DNA from: Caldisericia bacterium
Lineage (GTDB): Bacteria; Caldisericota; Caldisericia; B22-G15
Direction: 5' to 3'
Assembly (NCBI GenBank): GCA_030018355.1
Contig: JASEFN010000001.1
Span: 124,001 to 188,000 of the forward strand
Length of the DNA stretch: 64,000 nucleotides
The notes beneath the pieces are model-generated. The model did not search any database and was not told where the DNA came from. It worked only from the letters and a program-made list of their open reading frames with translations. Positions 31,599 to 39,100 of the stretch are shown piece by piece (the stretch's first letter is position 1; each line of letters starts with the position of its first letter). Position numbers and translations under genes: made by a program.

Positions 31599-31877
31599 AT
31601 GAGTAATGAGGATATCATTGCAAAAATTGATTTGATTCATCAAAAAATAAAACAGTATATAAAAAAGAGAGATGAGTTAACTGGAAAACTTGAAGCACTT
31701 AAAAAAAGGGAAGAAGAGATTTTTTTAGAACTGAAGGAAAAGTATGGTATTGAATCTATTGAAGAATTAAATGAAGAGATAAATAAACTTGAGAGAGAAA
31801 TAAAAGAGAAAATAACAAAACTTGAATATTCAATAAAAGAGATAGAAAATGAACTCAATAGAAAGTATAGAGAATAA
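31599..31877 (+). CDS. Short coiled-coil protein, middle piece of split Rad50-like ATPase (part 2)
   Basis: A 92-residue, almost wholly helical, Lys/Glu-rich heptad protein with no cysteine. It lies in the same reading frame as the N-lobe gene, separated by one TAA and a GGT codon, and has its own ribosome site and ATG. By position it corresponds to the start of the returning coil after the zinc hook. It could run antiparallel to the coil of part 1, bridging it to part 3. It overlaps part 3 by 29 bases in another frame. Confidence 0.7.
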   Translation: MSNEDIIAKIDLIHQKIKQYIKKRDELTGKLEALKKREEEIFLELKEKYGIESIEELNEEINKLEREIKEKITKLEYSIKEIENELNRKYRE

Positions 31878-32520
31878 TTTTTTCAAAATTTATCAATTTG
31901 TTGAAAGAAAATTAGGGGAGAGAGAAAGAATTAAAAAAGAAATTATAGAAAAAGAAAATGAATTAAAAAAAATTGAAAAAGATAAAATTATTTTAAAAAA
32001 AAGTGAAGAGATATTAAAAAATGCGTATGAGAGAATAAGAAAAAACACAATGGAAGGAATAGAGATACTTGTTAATAAAGCGCTACAAAAAATTTTTGAT
32101 GATTTAGTATTTAGAATAGAACTTGAGGATGAAAGAAATAAAAAAGTTGCAAAACCTCTTATTAAAAAGATAACCCAAAATTTTGAGTTTGAGGGAGATC
32201 CACTTAATTCAAGTGGTGGAACTGTAAGTCAAATAATTTCTCTTGCTTTAAGAATAAGTATTCTTGAGAAGAGTCTTAATCCCAGATTTGAAGGTCCATT
32301 AATTTTAGATGAACCGCTTACTTTTCTTGATGAGGGAAGTAAAAGAAAAATTGGGGAGTTTATAAAATCAGTAAGTGAATATTTAAGAAGACAAATTATT
32401 TTAATAACTCATGATAGAATTTTAATGGAAATTGGGGATAAAACTTTCTATGTGACACAAGAGAATGGTGAAAGCATAGTTAAAGAGATTGAAAATATAG
32501 AAGAGATAGAGGAAATTTAA
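31849..32520 (+). CDS. Rad50/SbcC-like ATPase, C-terminal lobe (split gene, part 3)
   Basis: A 223-residue protein with the second half of the ABC-type ATPase. About 75 residues of coiled coil come first, then the signature motif NSSGGT (120-125, in the place of LSGGE), Walker B LILDEP (Asp154-Glu155), the D-loop FLDEGS and the H-loop LITHD. It has no Walker A, so it must pair with the N-lobe protein to make a working site. ATG 31849 lies inside part 2 (+1 frame). Together the three parts make about 704 residues, a little shorter than a typical Rad50. Confidence 0.85.
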   Translation: MNSIESIENNFFKIYQFVERKLGERERIKKEIIEKENELKKIEKDKIILKKSEEILKNAYERIRKNTMEGIEILVNKALQKIFDDLVFRIELEDERNKKVAKPLIKKITQNFEFEGDPLNSSGGTVSQIISLALRISILEKSLNPRFEGPLILDEPLTFLDEGSKRKIGEFIKSVSEYLRRQIILITHDRILMEIGDKTFYVTQENGESIVKEIENIEEIEEI

Positions 32521-32596
32521 AAATTTGAAACTTTCCCCTTTTTTATTAGTTTAATATATTATACAATTTATAAGAATAGATATGAAAGGAGGTAAA

Positions 32597-33076
32597 ATGA
32601 AATTTATTAAAATTGTTTTATTATTAATTGCTTTGTTGAGTCTACTATTTTCATTGAGTGCGTGCGCTATAAAAGAAAAAGAACAAATTGTAAAACTTTT
32701 TTATTACAATCCTGAACTTGATAAAGATCAAGAAGGTAATATTTTATGCAGTGAAAAAGGACTTGTTCCAGTTGAAAGAAAGATTAAAAGTGATAATGTA
32801 ATTGAGAATACTATTAAACTTCTTTTAGATGGAAAATTGACAGATGAAGAGAAAAGCAAAGGAATTACAACAGAATATCCTCTTGAAGGTGTTAAATTAA
32901 TTAAAAGTGAATTAAAAAATGGGACACTTATTTTAACTTTTGAAGATCCATATTTCAGAACATCTGGTGGTGCCTGTAGATCAAAAATATTGTGGCTTCA
33001 AATTGAATATACAGCAAAACAATTTGATGAAGTTAAAGAGGTAAAATTTTACCCAGAAGACCTTTTCCAACCATAA
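32597..33076 (+). CDS. GerMN-domain lipoprotein
   Basis: A 159-residue exported lipoprotein: basic start, hydrophobic helix and a lipobox ending LSAC. The rest is one GerMN domain (KLFYYNPELDKD at the start, then the LLDGKLTDEEK helix and a GTLILTFEDPYF strand), a fold found in spore germination protein GerM and in many non-sporulating bacteria, with unknown ligand. The start at ATG 32597 has AAAGGAGG before it; an earlier in-frame ATG (32582) lies upstream of that site. It follows the rad50-like genes by 76 bases and is probably unrelated to repair. Confidence 0.85.
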   Translation: MKFIKIVLLLIALLSLLFSLSACAIKEKEQIVKLFYYNPELDKDQEGNILCSEKGLVPVERKIKSDNVIENTIKLLLDGKLTDEEKSKGITTEYPLEGVKLIKSELKNGTLILTFEDPYFRTSGGACRSKILWLQIEYTAKQFDEVKEVKFYPEDLFQP

Positions 33077-33096
33077 ATGTTCTGTCATAAAAATTA

Positions 33097-33129
33097 ATGT
33101 TACAAAAGTGTCTGACACTTTTGTAACAT
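33097..33129. repeat. Perfect 33-base palindrome
   Basis: Arms of 16 bases (ATGTTACAAAAGTGTC and its exact complement) around a single T. It lies between two convergent genes, 8 bases before the terminator hairpin. No T-run follows on either strand, so it is not itself a standard terminator. The shape is like a mobile REP-type palindrome or a dyad operator; I saw no second copy in this window. Confidence 0.8.
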
Positions 33130-33137
33130 ATTAAAAA

Positions 33138-33159
33138 GGGCTCCCAAATTTGGGAGCCC
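33138..33159. terminator. Bidirectional Rho-independent terminator
   Basis: A perfect 22-base stem GGGCTCCCAAA/TTTGGGAGCCC. On the + strand AAAG then six T follow; on the - strand five T follow directly. It sits between the convergent GerMN gene and the giant surface-protein gene and should end both. It is the only textbook intrinsic terminator I found here. Confidence 0.9.
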
Positions 33160-33184
33160 AAAGTTTTTTATCAAATAAAACCCT

Positions 33185-36100
33185 TTATGGATAGTAGGTG
33201 ATTGTTACTTTCTGTAAAACCGGATCCCAGTCAACTTTTGCTCCAAATGCTTCTGCTATAAATCTAATTGGAACTACTGTTCTTCCTTGTGGTTCAACAG
33301 TAAATGGAGCAACATCTAATACATATGGTTTTCCATTTACATATGCAATTTTATTTCCAAGTTGCATATCAATAATAACCATTGATCCATCGCTCTTCTT
33401 AAGTTCAATATGAATTCCTTCAGTTTTTGGATCCCAATCAACTTTTGCTCCAAATGTTTCAGCAATAAATCTAAGTGGAACCATTGTTCTTCCAGGTGGC
33501 ATTGTGAATGGAGCAATCTCATAAATAACTGTAGTTGTAACACCATCTTTTGTTACCTTTATAACTGGTGAGTCAATTATCATTTCAATTATTATCTCTC
33601 TTCTAAATTTAACTGTCTTTGAAACAGTTGATACATTTCCTGCTTTATCTTGTGCTTTCACTACAACCTGAATTTCATTTTCACCGACAGGAATTGTTAA
33701 GGTGTATGAGAACGATCCATCTGGATTTACTAAAACAGGTTCATCATTTATTGTAACTGTTGCACCAACTTCAGTTGTTCCCTTAATCTCAAATATCCTT
33801 TCTAAAACATTTTCTGGAATAATTACTTGAAGTTTTGGTGGAGTTGTATCAAGTGTAACTGAAATTCTTTTTGTTTTTGTTAGAGTTCCTTTTTCTGCTT
33901 TAATCACAATTGTATTTAATCCTTCAATTAATGTGTAAGAAGTTTCGAATTTTCCTTCTTCATCAACATCTATCTCTTCATCATTTATGTAAACAGTTGC
34001 ACCCTTATCAGTTGAACCCTTAATTGTTATTACTGGAGTATTTACAAATGAAGGTATAGGTTCAACATTTAATGTTAGTGTTGGTGGTTTATAAGTTACA
34101 TATATTTCTTTAATACCAATATTTCCAAATTCATCAACAGCGATAACTCTAATTCTATTTGTTCCTTCATCAAGTGTTACATAAGTCATAAATGTGCCGT
34201 CTGGAAGAAGGTCAACTCTCATTCCATTTACATAGACTGCTGTCACTGAAGATTCATCTGATACTTTTCCTATAACTTCAATTTTTGTTTTTTGAGTTTC
34301 GCTTCCATCCTCTGGTTCAAGTATAGTTATTTCAGGAGGAGTTGTATCTTCTGTTACCTCTCTTGCATAGAAATAGTCATAGAAAACATACTCCTTATCT
34401 TGTTTCTTTACTACAATATCATATCCACCTGCATATTTTGGTTTAAAGTCGGTAAAAACAACTGTGCCTGAATTGTCAGTATATCCTTTCAAGTCATATA
34501 CTGTTTGAGCATAGTTATATGCAAATGTTATTCCCACTTCTGCACCTAAAATAGGATTATTATGAGCATCTACAACAGTTATCTTAATTCTATTTGGTTT
34601 ATTAACAATTGCCTTATCAATTATTGTTCCTTGAGGTGTTGAAATTTCTACAGTCACCTTTACTGATACAAGATCAAATTCATTTAAAATGACATATTTT
34701 CCAACTGGAGTATCATTTGTTGTGTAGTAAAGAATAACTTTTGGTGAATCTTTTAGTGTTGGATTTTTGTTATCTCTTCCATTAACTGTTAATGTTCCAG
34801 ACGAAACTCCACTTAGTGAAACCTTATTCATAATTACTGTTCTAAATCCAAATGGCGCACCATAAGAATCAAGTTTTCCATCTGCTCCAACCTCTTTTGC
34901 ATAGAATGGTGCATTTGTTATTGGATCAAATAGTGAGAATGTTACAACTTCATTTATTTCAGCAGAAAGAATATTATCTTGTGGAGTTATAACCAACTTT
35001 GGTTTAACAATTGGGATATCAATTTCTCCGTATGTATCTCTATTTGGTCCAATTGCAACAATTTTTGCTTCTCCTTCTTCAAGATATGGTTCACCAAGAG
35101 TAAGTGTAAATGTACCATTCATATTATTTACAAATGTTGAGCCTTTCGAACCAATTGCTATCATCTCTGAACCATTAGGAACACCTGGCGCATTTATCAA
35201 AAGTTGATGTTTTCTTCCAGCAAGAATCTTGTTATAGGTTGTTATTCCATCTATAGAAAGAAGAGATATATTAAGAGTTTTCTTTGGTTTAATAACAAAT
35301 GCATAAGGTAAATATCCCATAATTTTTGAAGTTGGAATACTTGGATCACCAGTATAAACTTTAACAAGAGTGTATCTTCCAACTTCAAATGGTGTTCTTT
35401 CTTTTTCAGGATCTGCTGCGTGGTTAAATCCTACATTGAGTTGAGTATAAACTCCATTAACAATATTTTGATTAAGAGGATCAAGGTGGGATGCATCAAT
35501 TGTAATTTTTGGTGTTGCTCCACCTACATTAAACATATCTCCTACAGGTGAACCATCTTTGTTATATCCCCAAATCTCTACCCAAGCATTATTTCTTGGA
35601 ACACCATTCTCATCAAGAACTGTAACACTTATACTACCTACTCCACCTTGAACAATCTCTTGTGGTGCTGTTTCAACTTTTATCTTAAATCCTAAAATAT
35701 TTGTGAATTTATTGAATAATTTAAAGTTAATTTCACTATCAGAAACTTTTCCATTTTCTTCATCACTTCTATTATCAACACCTCTTAAGGTAAATTTTAG
35801 ATTAATTGGAAGTTCAGTGTACATACAAGGTATAAATTTAAGTTTAATTTCAGTATCGCTTCTTGAAATCTCCTCAACAAATATTGTGTCATCTTTATCA
35901 ATTTCATATCCTTTTGCTGGATCAAAAACAACAAGGCCAGGTGTTGGTGGTTGATGGAATCCGAAAACAAGAATATACTCTTCTCCTACAACTGCTGGAA
36001 TCATCTCTCTATCTAATCTTACAGATTTTAGATCAATGTAAGCATATGGATTATAAAGAGATAGTGGTTGAATTGGTAAAGATAAAAGAACCGCACCAGC

Positions 36101-39100
36101 AACTTTAACAAGTAGTGACCCACTTCCTGTTCCAACTGGAGTTAGAGAAATAAGATATGTTCCTTTTGTTATTGGTTTAACTAACTTATTTTGGAGTGTC
36201 CAACCTGGTGGAAGTTCAAACGTGAACTTATCTTTAAGATTTAAAGACAATTCATCAAGAGGATTTCCTGATGAATCTGTAACAAAAATTGTGAAGTAAT
36301 TTAATTTATTTGCATAAAGAACTGTTGGTTCAACAAGAAGAGTGGCTTTATAATTTGGAGCACCAATTGTGAAAGGTCTATATGGAACAGGATTACCTAT
36401 CTGATTGTAATATCTTCCATATTTATAATCACCTAAACCACTTTTCTCATTTCCAACTCTTGTAAAGATAGCATAACTTCCAAGTTCATCAATTATTGCA
36501 TAAATCTTAAAATATCCATTTGGACCAAGTTTTACAGGTGCATATGTTTGAGGTGGAAGATTTGCTCTTACTATTTCGTTTATAGGTCCATCTGAAATAT
36601 TTACTCTTTCATAACCTTTAACTGGATCAACCTTCCAAAGTTCAACATAAACATCATTATTTCCTGGGGTAAGGCTTCCTGGAAGTTGAAGTGTCCCTTC
36701 TATAATTTGTGGAGTTGAAAGATCAACAGTTAGTTTAGATAAATCAGTTGTAATTGTATCTTTATATTTAAGGTAAATATACATATAAACTTTTGGATTG
36801 GTTTGTGCTTCAATAATATAGATCCCATCATACTTTGCGCCTTGATAACCTGTAACAGAATTAAAACTCCCTGTAACAATAGAGAAAAGACCATTTATAT
36901 CAGTAGATGTTGTATAAACAACTGAAGACCAAGGTTCAAGATAAAAGTTACCATATTCATCAAATCTTCCTGGACCTGTCATAGTTATAGTTACAAAATT
37001 TAATGGATCAAGTTTACCATCAAAATTCAGGTCTGATAATGTAGTAAGAGTTCCAGGAAGAGTATCGCCAATTGTTGCTATTAATATACCATCACATCCT
37101 GTTTGTCCACCCACTGTCATTAAAGGAGTTGCTTTGAATTCAAACTGTTCATAATCTTCAAGCCACCATTTTGTTGAAGGATAAGAAGGCACAACATCAC
37201 CCCTTATAGTTACAGTTGTAACTTGTCCAACATTTAGACCAAGTTCTTGTGCTGAAATATAAATTGGAATATTAACCCATTGCCCTGGAGTTGAAACAGG
37301 AGGTGATTTATCAATAATTTTTGCATATCCAGTATTTGTTGTAATTGTAACTTTTAATTTATCACCAAGTTGATCAATATACCACTTAATATTTACCAAA
37401 AATCCAGATCCACATAATTTAAATGAACTTTTAACAACATCAACAAGAGCATTTACTCTTACAAAACCCGAAGTTATCGCCCAATCTGGTGGCATCAATG
37501 GAGGAACAGTTGAAGAAATAGTTCCACAACAAGAAGTATATACTGTTGCAATTATATAACCAGTTGGATGATAGTTTGAAGATGCAGTAAATAGACCTGT
37601 TTCAGAATCAATTGTACCAATAGGAATGGCTGGATCATTATTTAAAATACTCCATTTTGGAGATGGAGTAATAACTGTATGATATAAAGCATCTTCGGTT
37701 CTTGCAAAAAATTGTTGTCTTTCCCCAGAAATCAAACTTATACTATCAGGAGTCACCCAAACTTTTATTCCCATTGTTACTTGGGCAAAAACTGGATTTG
37801 AATTATATACAATAGAAAATCCACCACATGCATTTCCTGGACACCCATCATTGTAATTAAATGAAGCCCATATATTGTATGTTCCACCACCACATGAAGG
37901 TGAATAGAAGGTCCCATTTTTATCAATTGTGGCATTTATATCTTCATAATCATTTAATCTTATATCACCTATCTCAACTATGCCATTTCCATTAGTATCT
38001 ATATAAAGAGGCTCACCAGGGTTCCAGGCTACATCTCCATTATTATCTACAAATTTTATTGGTGAACTTTGAAAAGAATTTAGAGAATGTGTTATATCTG
38101 TATCAGTAGGGCCAACTATTGAATTTGGTTTATAATTTGAAACCCATGCTAACCTTATATCACCAGAAGATACAGTACCAGAATTATCAACATCTATATA
38201 TATAGGCTCTCCCCAATCATATAAACCATTTCCGTTTGTATCAACAAATTTTTCTGAAGAAGTAAAAGAAATTAAATTAATTGAATCTGCAGGCGTATCA
38301 CCTGCTAAAGATAAATCTTTATCACCAAATTGTACTTTAGAACCTGATGGATATATTATCCAATCATTTATTGATGTATCAAATATTTTTACTTCACTTA
38401 CTCTAATATCTCCGATAGAAATTGTACCAGAACTATCCATATCTTTATATATATATTCATATAACTCAATTAAATTATTGTCACCAGCAAGAGGAGCAAT
38501 ATCTGTTCCTGGATCAAATAGTCCATTTCCATTAACATCTGTCCATTCAATATCCACTCCAGTAGGTGTATATTTTCCATCACTACTTAAATTCTCAGCA
38601 TGAAGGGGTTCAAATGAAACAAGAGGTGTTCCAATATCACCATCACCATTTGAAACATCTCCAGGGGCAAGACCACAAGCACATGAAACTAATCTTTTAT
38701 CATTTTTACTTACTTTATTATCAACATCTATATCTATATATAAATATTCACCTAAATCATAAGTTCCATTCCCATTTAAGTCAACAAATTTTACATTGGT
38801 TAAGGAAATTAATGATTTACCTGAATCTTTATCACCAACGATAGAGTTTGCAGGGAAGATGTTTCCTTTACCATCTTTTACATCTGTTAATCTAATATCA
38901 CCTTCACTTACTTTTCCATCGCTATCAACATCTCTATAAATATTCTCTCCAATATGGTATACAATTGGAATAGAAGATACCTCTTCTGTATGTTTTTCAT
39001 TTGGTTTAAAATCGATTAATGTTCTTCCCATATCTGCTTCACAGGTTGGACATAGTGTACCAACAATAGAACCAGCAGGATAAGTTATCGTGCCTATCTT

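Noticed and set aside
31256-31618. Minus-strand frame rich in Ser, Phe and Leu opposite the Rad50-like coils
   Set aside because: Typical complement of Lys/Glu-rich coiled-coil codons, not a gene.
26735-32520. Reading the cluster as a phage-defence system because of HerA
   Set aside because: HerA is found with SIR2 or DUF4297 in defence, but here it stands with NurA and Mre11, the repair arrangement; no defence effector is near.
32551-32580. Possible promoter (TATACA or TATAAG) before the GerMN lipoprotein
   Set aside because: No -35 box at a proper distance; the AT-rich background makes -10-like matches common.
38566-38844. Plus-strand frame rich in His, Gln and Leu opposite the giant gene (also 40090-40380)
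   Set aside because: Shadow of the repeat-coding strand: the composition follows from the Asp/Asn-rich repeats read on the opposite strand, with no ribosome site.
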